A stretch of 64,000 bases of DNA from Bifidobacterium sp. (GTDB lineage Bacteria; Actinomycetota; Actinomycetes; Actinomycetales; Bifidobacteriaceae), in contig JALCNP010000001.1 of assembly GCA_022649135.1 (NCBI GenBank), positions 62,001 through 126,000 on the forward strand, written 5' to 3'. Position 1 is the first letter of the stretch. Each line of letters begins with the position of its first letter. Positions 39,172-48,420 of this stretch are shown here, one piece after another. The notes under the pieces were generated by a model. The model was not told the DNA's origin. It saw only the letters and a list, made by a program, of their open reading frames with translations, and searched no databases. Made by a program: the position numbers and the translations under genes.

Positions 39172-39960
39172 TTATCTTTTGATCGCCAGAGTAGCCCAAA
39201 ACGACGGAATCGCGAGGTCATGCAGCCGACCGGAATCATTGGTGTCCTCATACAGATCCTGGATGGAGAAACCGGCCTGTATCTGTCCTCTGATCTGTTC
39301 ATCAAGTGTGTGGGAGAATTGAATACCGCTGTCCGTCTTCTCCAACTCCTCCTTCAGGGACGCATCTTCCAACGGATTAAAGGGGAGCGAATGAATTATT
39401 CTCGTCTCCGTGTCATCGACGATGAAGTTCATCCCATTGTCCAGGCCGGCCATGAGAACACCGCCTCGTTTCAAAACACGATGGCACTCGCGCCATACGG
39501 GCAGCACGTTCTCTATATAGCAGTTGGAGACTGGATGAAAAACAACGTCAAACGTCTCATCCTCAAACGGCAAACCACGTGTCATATCCGCTCTGACCGT
39601 TGCAATGGCGTACTTTTCGCGTTCCGCGACCATTCTTTCACTGTCGAGTTGCTTTTGGGAGTAGTCCAGAACCGTGCACTCAGCCCCGAGCGCGGAGAAA
39701 ACGGGCATCTGCTGTCCACCTCCGGAAGCAAGCCCCAGTATTGTGCACCCATCAAACCCCGGAAACCATTCTCTGGGAACAGGCCTGTTCGGCGTCAGCA
39801 CAACCCGCCAATCACCGCCTTGGGCTTTTACAAAGTCTGTGTGAGAAATCGGCACGCCCCACTCCCAGCCACTGTCGATCCATCGATCAATCGTTTCCGC
39901 ATTCGCATCCGTATAGCTCACACAAACCCCGTCATCAAAGAATATCGCTTTTGTCAGCAT
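39172..39960 (-). CDS. Class I SAM-dependent methyltransferase
   Basis: ILGLASGGGQQMPVFSALGAECTVLDYSQKQL, DETFDVVFHPVSN, HRVLKRGGVLMAG; start at MLTKAIFF. Confidence 0.85.
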   Translation of the reverse strand: MLTKAIFFDDGVCVSYTDANAETIDRWIDSGWEWGVPISHTDFVKAQGGDWRVVLTPNRPVPREWFPGFDGCTILGLASGGGQQMPVFSALGAECTVLDYSQKQLDSERMVAEREKYAIATVRADMTRGLPFEDETFDVVFHPVSNCYIENVLPVWRECHRVLKRGGVLMAGLDNGMNFIVDDTETRIIHSLPFNPLEDASLKEELEKTDSGIQFSHTLDEQIRGQIQAGFSIQDLYEDTNDSGRLHDLAIPSFWATLAIKR

Positions 39961-40149
39961 AGCGTGAATCTGCAACAAAACTCCATGTGCGCCTTCGGCC
40001 CCTGGACCGCACAGTTCGCATGGTGCCGCTCTGCCTCCGTTGCCTGAGCAACGACGTAGCAGACATTGACGTGGCAGACATCGACGAGCATGCGGTGACG
40101 ATGTTTGCCAGCATTCCGCCAGGCTCCTCAGGTTATTACGCTCGCGCCT

Positions 40150-40290
40150 GCCCCGACCCGGCGGAAGTGGCATTGGACCACGGAAGAAGATTCGTTCATT
40201 CGTCAACAATATGACAGCCGGTCTGACGGCTGCACAAATCGCCAAACAGACGACAAGCAACCCGTTGGACAAGGGAGAAACGAATTGAGC
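40150..40290 (+). pseudogene. possible frameshifted remnant of a small SANT/Myb-like or GcrA-like HTH gene
   Basis: W-TTEEDSFIRQQYDS in one frame continued by MTAGLTAAQIAKQTT in another frame. Confidence 0.35.
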
Positions 40291-40443
40291 AACCAGGTAT
40301 TTCCTCCCATTGATGAGCCGGCCGTCAAGACACTCCATCAGAATCAGCCTTCTCCCCCACTGGCTTCTACGTCCGCAAACTTCGCTTTCACGGTTTCATT
40401 GCCGCGCGTAAGCTTGCGGATCATCACGTCCTGAGACTTGTCA

Positions 40444-42618
40444 TCAGCCTCTATCATTCGTCCCGACATCCTGAACGGCATCCGAGATTTCCCTGAGTCT
40501 TGCCTGCAGCTGCGAATCAACCGCGAATAGATAAAGACCATGCACACCACGCTTGAGCAACACATTCAATTCATTGCAAAGGTTCTTCTGAGAATAATCG
40601 ATTTTCCCCTTCCGTCGCCGCGTTGCCAAAGAATTTCGGCTGGCATTAGGGTCGAATATCAGACGCCCATTTCGATATTTGACCGACGGACCAATGATGA
40701 CCCCCGCAAAGTTCAAATCAAAACCTTGAATAGTAAACGTCGAGCCTATTTCGTTGATCGTATATGGCTTTTCCGCCCAAGAGAGATTCTTTTGCAGCCC
40801 CCTTGTGCGACTGGTGTCGGAAAGTTGGTAATTCCACGGCTGGCAGAAATTATATTCCTCATCCTTGCCAAGTCCCATTTGCCAACGTCCCTGAACGTCA
40901 CGATGCAGCTCAACATTCCACAATCCATTAGGATCGTGTGGATTCGTATGCGTCGTTGTGAATTCCCAATCGTATGTAGCCAGGACTCGCGACAGTCCGC
41001 ACCCGTTCACACCATCTGACGGCAACGCAGCCTTCTGCTCAATCGCCTTGAATAAATCCAGCGGTGAATCGAAAACTCGTATTTCATATGGCACGCGACA
41101 TAGTTTCCCATCGTTGTCGTATTCTCCGGGATCTTTCGGTAGAGGGTCAACGCCAGCTCCGCTTGCAAAATGATCAAGCCAGTCTATAACAGGCTGGTTT
41201 GCAGCGATACGGAATTGCTGTGATAAACGAATATGCTCAATTTCGTAATGATCACCGCACAAATCAAAGGGTCTGAACTGTGAAGTGTCGGAAGCATATG
41301 GAGATCCGCCGGAAGCGGCATTGTCTCCAACAAGGAGTTGATCCAGCGTTGGCGTGTCCCACTGCTGGGCCGTCTGCAGTGCCTGTTTTGGGTCGAATAT
41401 GAGTATGACAATTCTTGATCTGCGCAAAATATCGTGAAGCTGATTCTGACCCGAGTAACCCTGGTTCCCTTGAGTGAGCAGTAAATGACCCTCATCGACA
41501 AGCACGATGTCCGCCTTACCTTTGGGCCTATCTGGGTCCCCCCTATGGGTGAGTTTGCTATCTTTTCCAATCATCGGCTCACTAAATTTATTGATGAATG
41601 CAGAAGGGACCAGAACGACGTCATTGCGCTTCTTCTGCAAACCAAGTTTTGTAACGATCTGGTTGTAGACATTCGCCTGCTCATGATGATTGACAAGAAT
41701 ATAAGCGTCGCGCCGATCGGCAGTTCGGTCGCTCTTTTGACCCATTGTTGATATCTGCCCAACCGAGTTTTCAAGTCCATCCCCGTCGTTTTCATCGTCA
41801 GGTATACCGTCGAGGCCCAGATCTGTCTCGATTCTGTAAAACAAATGGCTGAGCAAAACAGTTTTCCCCGTACCTGCTGCACCTTGCACGACAATCAGCC
41901 GAGTCGGCTCTTCACCCTTAGCATTCGACGCATGCCTTCGCGCATACAGCAGATCAATAATAACGGACAGAATGGATTCCTCAGCGGCTTTTTGATCATC
42001 ACTCAATGCATGAAACGGTGATGCCTTAAACAATGCAGAATCTCGGATGATCTGCTCACTCGGGAATAAATTAGGATCTTGCTCATGGAGCTGCAGCCAA
42101 ATGTCATTAAAAATCCCATCGAACTCCTCACGCGTGTAGTAATCTCCCTGAGCATTCGAACGCCTGTTGTTGAGATTGCGCACCGAAGGCACGCCAAGAA
42201 GATAATGCATCAGTCGATTTTCAACATCGAGCGTGAGTGACTTATTAAAATGGGGATTACCGATAATATACTGCCAGACAGAACGAGGGTTCCGGGCCAA
42301 TCGTTTGGAAAATTCCTTCCAATCCTCACGAACAATCGCATCTGATTTGAGATGTTGCACTGTCCGAGCCCGTATATTGTTGGTCTCCCCAACATATACA
42401 CTGTATTCCGAATCAGACGAAGTTTGATTCTTGTCACAGGTATGAACGACATAAACTGCAGGAAAACCAACAAGCAACGTGGTAATCAATTCAATATATG
42501 AGTTGTCACGTGACTTCATATCGATGACTTGTCCGCATAGTGCATCCGCCACATCAGTGCGGTCCAATGCAGCATACGGCAAATGAGCAATCAGTGACTG
42601 TGGAATACGATGAGACAT
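40444..42618 (-). CDS. GIY-YIG nuclease domain fused to SLFN-group-3/DUF2075 superfamily 1-like helicase
   Basis: GIY-YIG: AVYVVHT...SVYVGETNNIRARTVQHL...TLDVENRLMHYL; helicase: VVQGAAGTGKTVLLSHL, ADIVLVDEGHLLL, IVILIFDPKQALQ, LSQQFRIA, TIQGFDLNFAGVIIGP. Confidence 0.85.
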   Translation of the reverse strand: MSHRIPQSLIAHLPYAALDRTDVADALCGQVIDMKSRDNSYIELITTLLVGFPAVYVVHTCDKNQTSSDSEYSVYVGETNNIRARTVQHLKSDAIVREDWKEFSKRLARNPRSVWQYIIGNPHFNKSLTLDVENRLMHYLLGVPSVRNLNNRRSNAQGDYYTREEFDGIFNDIWLQLHEQDPNLFPSEQIIRDSALFKASPFHALSDDQKAAEESILSVIIDLLYARRHASNAKGEEPTRLIVVQGAAGTGKTVLLSHLFYRIETDLGLDGIPDDENDGDGLENSVGQISTMGQKSDRTADRRDAYILVNHHEQANVYNQIVTKLGLQKKRNDVVLVPSAFINKFSEPMIGKDSKLTHRGDPDRPKGKADIVLVDEGHLLLTQGNQGYSGQNQLHDILRRSRIVILIFDPKQALQTAQQWDTPTLDQLLVGDNAASGGSPYASDTSQFRPFDLCGDHYEIEHIRLSQQFRIAANQPVIDWLDHFASGAGVDPLPKDPGEYDNDGKLCRVPYEIRVFDSPLDLFKAIEQKAALPSDGVNGCGLSRVLATYDWEFTTTHTNPHDPNGLWNVELHRDVQGRWQMGLGKDEEYNFCQPWNYQLSDTSRTRGLQKNLSWAEKPYTINEIGSTFTIQGFDLNFAGVIIGPSVKYRNGRLIFDPNASRNSLATRRRKGKIDYSQKNLCNELNVLLKRGVHGLYLFAVDSQLQARLREISDAVQDVGTNDRG

Positions 42619-42685
42619 ATACCAATTATGTACCTTATGCGCTTCGAATCATGCGATCTTCGGACAAAGCGCTAAACTTGCACCT

Positions 42686-43015
42686 ATGCTTAGCGATTCC
42701 ACCATCAGTCTCATTCGGCAATTCACCAGAGAACGTAATTGGGACCAGTTCGATACACCGGAAAATCTAGCAAAATGCATTAGCATCGAAGCCGCCGAGC
42801 TCTTGGAGTGCTACCAGTGGAGCAACACCCCCCGAGACAACGACATCAACCATGTCCAAGAGGAACTATCCGACGTCCTCATCTATTGCATCATGCTGGC
42901 CGAGAAACTGAACTGCGACCTCGATGAGATCGTCAGGGACAAAATGGCCAAAAACCGTCAAAAATATCCGGTTGCCAAGGCATACGGGAATAGCGGGAAA
43001 TACAGGAATCTTTAG
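42686..43015 (+). CDS. MazG-like / RS21-C6-type nucleotide pyrophosphohydrolase
   Basis: IEAAELLECYQW ... VQEELSDVLIYCIMLAEKLNCDLDEIVRDKMAKNRQKYPV: ExxE/ExxD-type metal-binding motif. Confidence 0.9.
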   Translation: MLSDSTISLIRQFTRERNWDQFDTPENLAKCISIEAAELLECYQWSNTPRDNDINHVQEELSDVLIYCIMLAEKLNCDLDEIVRDKMAKNRQKYPVAKAYGNSGKYRNL

Positions 43016-43938
43016 ATTCGAGGGTCGAACTCGTATTATAGACACGGCACTACCAAGGTACCATCATTCGTCCGACAATGAAGTTTTTGATTAATCAGAG
43101 ATATAGCGGCCGATGGTTCATATATCCGCGCAGCATATCTGAGAAACTCTTGTTCAAGACTAATATCCCGAAGAATATTGTCAATCTTATGCTGCAACAT
43201 ATAACGAAATGGAAACAAAAATCAATTAGCGAAGACAAAATTAGATTAACCGATCTGGCACACCCTTGCATGCGCAATATCCGGAAGAAAGCATATACCG
43301 ATGTCGATAATTGTTACGTATAGATAATTCAGTTTTCAAGTAGTATAAACTGAACCCGCATGTTCGCACATTGAAAATGTATTGAACAACGTCGAGTCAT
43401 ATGCGCCTTGAGTGGATAAGGATGGCATTCTGCCAGAAATGCAGATGAAAGATACCGGGTAAAAACCAACATCAGAACAATTCCACTGTACATGTAACAA
43501 ATTCTGGTGGAACGTGAATAAGTCTTCCACAAATTATACCCTGAAGGGATTCCGGAGGCTATGGATATAAAACATTTTCAGATAAGACCCACGTTTCGCC
43601 GGCTGTTGGAGTAAAACATCGGGATAAAGGATAAATTTTCTGTAAGCGTGGGGAGATCCGCGAAAAACACATGAACAAGCTGTTCCCAATCCGATTTATC
43701 AGAGGCACCTCCAAACATATGAAACAGTTCGATTAGACGCCATCCGGGATGCCATCTTTGCCACGTGATTTTTGAAGAAATCACCATCCACATAAGTAAA
43801 CAACACTTTTCATGTGTCGTAATTGAATGCAGTAACAGCAAAGGCTATTGTAAACACATCAGAGAAGTACCACCCGATGCGGATACGATATTGGAACATC
43901 CCAAGTACTGTGGGTATGCTCTGAAGTGCATTGTAAAG

Positions 43939-44472
43939 TTAACGTATCCTAGAATAATCCCGAAGCAACTTCAAACCGGGTAAATATGCGGATAAGATAT
44001 CCGCCGTACCGGCAACTAACGTGTCCGTGGAACGGCCAAGAATCCTCACGACTTGACCAATCTGATCAAGACGCTGCTGATTAATCGCATAGCCTTTGAC
44101 CAAATAATCGCGTAGCTGATTAGTCGCCCAAATACGAAACTGGGTTGCTGTCTTGCTTTTCACCCGATAGCCTACCGAAAGAATCACATCGAGATTGTAA
44201 TACGTAAGTGTGCGCTTCACACGTCTCGCCCCCTCTTGACGAACTGTTCGGAAATTCCGAACAGTTGCCTCAGGGGAAAGCTCCCCCTCATTAAAGATAT
44301 TCGTAATGTTCTCACTAATATTCGCCTTCGAACTATCGAACAAGCTCACCAGATCAGTCTGCGTCACCCAAACCGTATCCCTATCGAGCTGTACCTGCAA
44401 TGCCGGTGAACCATCCGTCTGACGATATAAAGCAATCTCCCCCGAAGGCAGTTGATCATTCATGCTACTCAC
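43939..44472 (-). pseudogene. RhuM-family protein, truncated (probably RhuM-Fic fusion lacking the Fic domain)
   Basis: VWVTQTDLVSLFDSSKANISENITNIFNEGEL, KRTLTYYNLDVILSVGYRVKSKTATQFRIWATNQLRDYLVKGYAINQQRL; stops at LKLLRDYSRIR. Confidence 0.65.
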
Positions 44473-46043
44473 GATGCCTGTCTTTCCAGATCAGCCACGA
44501 TCTGATCTATTTGTATTCTGAGTTCTTGTTCGCGTTTCACGATGCCGGTAATCTGCTGGTTGAGCTCGTGAATGTCGATTTTCTCACGCGTATCCTTGGG
44601 CTGCACATAGCTGGATACCGCTATGTTGTATTCGTTGGCGCCAATCTGCTCGCTCGGCACAAGCTTCGCCTTATACTCAACATTCTCGCGCGCGGTAAAC
44701 CAGTCGAGAATCTGCCGGCGATTCTCATCATTGAGCTTGTTCTTGTTCCCCGAACGCTCGAACTGGTCGGACGCATCGATGAACAGAATCGAATTGTCCG
44801 TCTTCGACTTCTTCAACACGATGATGCACGTGGCGATCGTGGTGCCGAAGAAGAGGTCGGGCGGCAGCTGAATCACCGCGTCGATGAAGTTATTGTCGAC
44901 CAGATATTTGCGGATCTTCCGCTCCGCTCCACCACGATAGAGCACTCCTGGGAACTCGACGATCGCAGCGGTCCCGTCAACCGCCAGCCAGGACAGGATA
45001 TGCATGGTGAACGCCAGATCCGCCTTCGACTTGGGTGCCAGCACACCGGCCGGAGCGAACCGCTCATCATTGATGAGCACCGGGTTCGAATCCCCCTCCC
45101 AATGAATCGAATACGGCGGATTCGAGACGATCGCGTCGAACGGCTCATCCTCACAGTGGCGCGGCGAGGGATCCATCAGCGTGTCCCCATGGGCAATGTC
45201 AAATCGCTCATAGTTGACGTCATGCAGGAACATGTTGATGCGCGCCAGGTTATACGTGGTGAGGTTGATCTCCTGGCCATAGTAGCGACCGACGCCGTTC
45301 GGGCCGAGGACCGTGGCGAACTTGAGCAGCAGGGAACCGGACCCGCAGGCGGGGTCATAGACCTTGTCCAGATGGGGGCGGCCGGCGACGGCGATGCGGG
45401 TAAGCAGCTCCGAGACCTCCTGCGGGGTGAAAAACTCACCACCCGACTTTCCCGCCGCCGACGCGTACATCGTCATCAGATACTCATATGCATCGCCAAA
45501 CGTGTCGATAACCGTGCTGCCGGCGACGCCAAGCTTCAAATCCCCAATCGCATCAAGCAGCTTCACCAGCTTCTCATTACGCTTCGCAACCGTGGGGCCA
45601 AGCTTGTTGCTGTTCACGTCGAGATCATCGAACAGACCCTTCAGATCATCCTCGCTGGGAGTGCCGACCGCGGAACCCTCGATATTCTTGAACACGTGCT
45701 CCAGCGTCTCATTCAAGTTCACGTCGTCAGCCGCATGCGAACGCACATTCGAGAACAACTCGGACGGGAGGATATAGAACCCCTTCTCCTGAACCGTCAC
45801 CCGACGGGCCAGCTCGGCCTGTTCATCCGGCAACACCGTGTAATCGAAATCGGAGCTACCGGCCGCACGCTCGCCGCGGTTGATATAAGCCGTCAGATTC
45901 TCGCTGATAAAGCGGTAGAACAGCAGCCCCAGCACATACGTCTTGAAATCCCAGCCATCCACCGAACCACGCAGCTCATTGGCGATGCGCCAAATCGTCT
46001 TATGCAGTTCAGCCCGCTGGCCCTCCTTAGTCGTCGGCGCCAT
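44469..46043 (-). CDS. hsdM: Type I restriction-modification DNA methyltransferase subunit HsdM
   Basis: GGEFFTPQEVSELL, VYDPACGSGSLLLKF, DAIVSNPPYSI, GVLYRGGAERKIRKYLVDNNFIDAVIQLP; ATG of rhuM overlaps its stop. Confidence 0.95.
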   Translation of the reverse strand: MAPTTKEGQRAELHKTIWRIANELRGSVDGWDFKTYVLGLLFYRFISENLTAYINRGERAAGSSDFDYTVLPDEQAELARRVTVQEKGFYILPSELFSNVRSHAADDVNLNETLEHVFKNIEGSAVGTPSEDDLKGLFDDLDVNSNKLGPTVAKRNEKLVKLLDAIGDLKLGVAGSTVIDTFGDAYEYLMTMYASAAGKSGGEFFTPQEVSELLTRIAVAGRPHLDKVYDPACGSGSLLLKFATVLGPNGVGRYYGQEINLTTYNLARINMFLHDVNYERFDIAHGDTLMDPSPRHCEDEPFDAIVSNPPYSIHWEGDSNPVLINDERFAPAGVLAPKSKADLAFTMHILSWLAVDGTAAIVEFPGVLYRGGAERKIRKYLVDNNFIDAVIQLPPDLFFGTTIATCIIVLKKSKTDNSILFIDASDQFERSGNKNKLNDENRRQILDWFTARENVEYKAKLVPSEQIGANEYNIAVSSYVQPKDTREKIDIHELNQQITGIVKREQELRIQIDQIVADLERQAS

Positions 46044-46305
46044 ACAACCCCTTCTTCTCACACACCCGTATCATCATGGATTTTCCCTCGTTACGATATG
46101 CCCAGTATAAGTGTCGTCCAGCGCTTCTGCGCGCCGGCACAGCGCGTGTCAGAAATCGGAGCATCCCCGCCGATGCCCGACCGTGTCCGCACCTGGCCTG
46201 AGAAAGTCAAAGGAAAACCATCGCGGACATTCCGGCGACTGTGCGGAAGACATGCCGGTCCCGCTGGAGACAGAGATTGGCCATAGCCGAAAAGCGCACT
46301 ACCTG

Positions 46306-46387
46306 TGCCCCCTGCGGGACTCGAACCCGCAAGCCTTGCGGCGGCGGATTTTAAGTCCACTGCGTCTACCGATTTCGCCAAGGGGGC
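46306..46387 (-). tRNA. tRNA-Leu (anticodon UAA)
   Basis: GCCCCCTTGGCGAAATCGGTAGACGCAGTGGACTTAAAATCCGCCGCCGCAAGGCTTGCGGGTTCGAGTCCCGCAGGGGGCA; paired acceptor and T arms, class II variable arm, loop CTTAAAA; CCA not encoded. Confidence 0.93.
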
Positions 46388-46410
46388 ATGAGCCAAGGCC
46401 AACGTTGGTA

Positions 46411-47424
46411 TTATGCCACGATTTTGCGCGCCACGCCGAGTCGTCTCCCGTAATCCAGCACGATTCCGTCGAGGAGACCGTGCTCGCTGGCGACGAACGA
46501 ATCCAGGGTCCTTCCCCCCTCATGCCTGACCTCCTGCGCGACGTTGAACAGGACCCGATTCCACACTAGCGCTCCCCCGCCGACCACATCGATTCTGCCG
46601 GGGTGGATCGTTTTGAACCGGGATCGCTCGGCACGGCTCATCCTGAGGAATCGTTCGTCGACGGCATACGCGTCATCCATGCCGATGCGCACGCCGTCGA
46701 CGGCGCGGTGATCGTATTTCTTGAGCCCCATGGCAAGCGCCGCCATCGTGGTCACCGTTCCGGAGACGCCGATGATGGTCCCTGTCCTGTGCACGGGCAC
46801 GTGCGCAAAGGCTTCGCGGATGTGGTCGTCGATGTCCCGGGTCGCCTCGCGTATCTGCTCGTCGGTCGGAGGATCGTCGTGCAGATGACGCTCGGTCATA
46901 CGCACGGAGCCGATGTTCATGGAGTATGCGCTGTGCACGCGGGTGGGCGAATCCTCGGTCCCGTCCTCGCCCAGCACGAGTTCGGTGGATCCGCCTCCCA
47001 GGTCAACGACAAGGTATGGTGGCTGCAGATCCTTGCGGGGGACGACGCTTGTGGCTCCCAGGAAGCTCAGGGCCGCCTCCTCCGTGCCCGGTATCACCTC
47101 GGGCGTCACGCCCAGGATACGGGTGATCTCCCGTTCGAACTCATCGCGGTTGTCGGCGTCCCGTGTCGCGGAGGTGGCCACGAAACGGATGCCATCCACC
47201 TTGTGCTCGGCCAGAACGCGGGCGAATTCCTCGGCCGCAGCATAGGTGCGCTGCAGGGCCTGGGGCGCGAAACGGTGGGTCGTGTCCACGTCCTCCCCCA
47301 GCCTGACCACCCGCAGCATGCGCGGAACGATGTCCTCCATGCCGTGCTCGTCCACTCGGGCCACCTTAAGACGTATTGAATTGGTGCCGCAATCGATCCC
47401 GGCGACCACCACGGAGCTGCTCAC
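46411..47424 (-). CDS. Ppx/GppA-family exopolyphosphatase
   Basis: VAGIDCGTNSIRLKV, LVVDLGGGSTELVLG, IIGVSGTVTTMAAL; start inferred at GTG (VSSSVVVAGIDCG). Confidence 0.9.
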   Translation of the reverse strand: MSSSVVVAGIDCGTNSIRLKVARVDEHGMEDIVPRMLRVVRLGEDVDTTHRFAPQALQRTYAAAEEFARVLAEHKVDGIRFVATSATRDADNRDEFEREITRILGVTPEVIPGTEEAALSFLGATSVVPRKDLQPPYLVVDLGGGSTELVLGEDGTEDSPTRVHSAYSMNIGSVRMTERHLHDDPPTDEQIREATRDIDDHIREAFAHVPVHRTGTIIGVSGTVTTMAALAMGLKKYDHRAVDGVRIGMDDAYAVDERFLRMSRAERSRFKTIHPGRIDVVGGGALVWNRVLFNVAQEVRHEGGRTLDSFVASEHGLLDGIVLDYGRRLGVARKIVA

Positions 47425-47507
47425 GCTATCATCCTTCCATCCTTGCGACCATGCACCGACCGGAGACCCGTCCGGCGCTTCCGCAGCCGATTCGAACGTA
47501 TGCGAGC

Positions 47508-48296
47508 CTACCATTGCACGGAGCAGCGACACACATTCGGGTCGAATTCGTCGCGGATGCGCTCGGCCGTAAGATCGCCGATCGGGTTGGAGCCCCTCCC
47601 CATGATCAGGGTCTGGGCGAGCAGGGCATGCAGGCACTTGACGCGGGTGGGCATGCCGCCGGCGCTGGTGGAGGAGATATGCTCCTCGCTGTCGTTCAGC
47701 GCCATGGCGATCTCATGCCGGAAGGCGAGATACAGGCGGTGGGCACGCACGTATTCGCCGGCGAGGCCCTCATCATCGGCCAGCATGGCGGTGAAGATTT
47801 TCATCACGCCGTTCGCCTCGGCATGGGAGACCGCCTTCACCGCCTCCGGACTGGTCAGATAGCAGGTGGTGGGGAACGGAATCCCGCCGGGAAGCAGGGG
47901 CCTGGTGACCACGGCAAGAGGCCTGCCGCACACGCAGCGCGCACCGACGGCGACCATGCCGCGCGGGAACCTGCCCAGCTGGCGTTCGACGATGTCCCTC
48001 TCCGCATCGGTTGCGGGGTTGTTCATGATTCGGGCCGCCACAGCGGATGCGGCCGCCTTCAGCGAGGTCTCGTCATCGCCATCCGTGTTGTCACCCGCAT
48101 TCGGGCTCGCCGGGGAATCCGGAACTGCCGCATACCCGGACCGGGCCGCGGCCATCGTGTCCACATCCGTCGACCCGTCCATGCCCGCCGCGCGCGCGGC
48201 AGCCAAGCCTGTATCCGCAGAAACCGTGCCCGCTGAACCTGTATACTCTGAACCTGCGCCCGTTAAACCTATACCCACCGAACCCGTATCCGTCAC
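47508..48296 (-). CDS. DUF501-domain protein with long N-terminal extension
   Basis: TDAERDIVERQLGRFPRGMVAVGARCVCGRPLAVVTRPLLPGGIPFPTTCYLT; actual start may lie further downstream. Confidence 0.85.
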   Translation of the reverse strand: MTDTGSVGIGLTGAGSEYTGSAGTVSADTGLAAARAAGMDGSTDVDTMAAARSGYAAVPDSPASPNAGDNTDGDDETSLKAAASAVAARIMNNPATDAERDIVERQLGRFPRGMVAVGARCVCGRPLAVVTRPLLPGGIPFPTTCYLTSPEAVKAVSHAEANGVMKIFTAMLADDEGLAGEYVRAHRLYLAFRHEIAMALNDSEEHISSTSAGGMPTRVKCLHALLAQTLIMGRGSNPIGDLTAERIRDEFDPNVCRCSVQW

Positions 48297-48420
48297 GCCG
48301 ATGCCCTCTCCCTGCTTCCATATTCTTGTGTCATGATCATGCGGGTGCGAAACCCCGCCGGCCGCTTCTCCCGCCGACCGGGAACATCAACTGCCCAAGC
48401 CATTGAGCAGCCGGGCCCCA

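Noticed and set aside
43016-43938. Possible degenerate hsdS or hsdR
   Set aside because: Read on both strands; no HsdS (PPLxEQ-type) or HsdR helicase motif could be recognised, so left as an unexplained AT-rich region.
44400-46286. 628-aa plus-strand ORF
   Set aside because: Antisense to hsdM/rhuM, whose minus-strand frames have clear family motifs.
46306-46387. Duplicate tRNA 3' end (attL) for the putative island
   Set aside because: No second copy of the tRNA-Leu 3' sequence was seen in the window, and there is no integrase.
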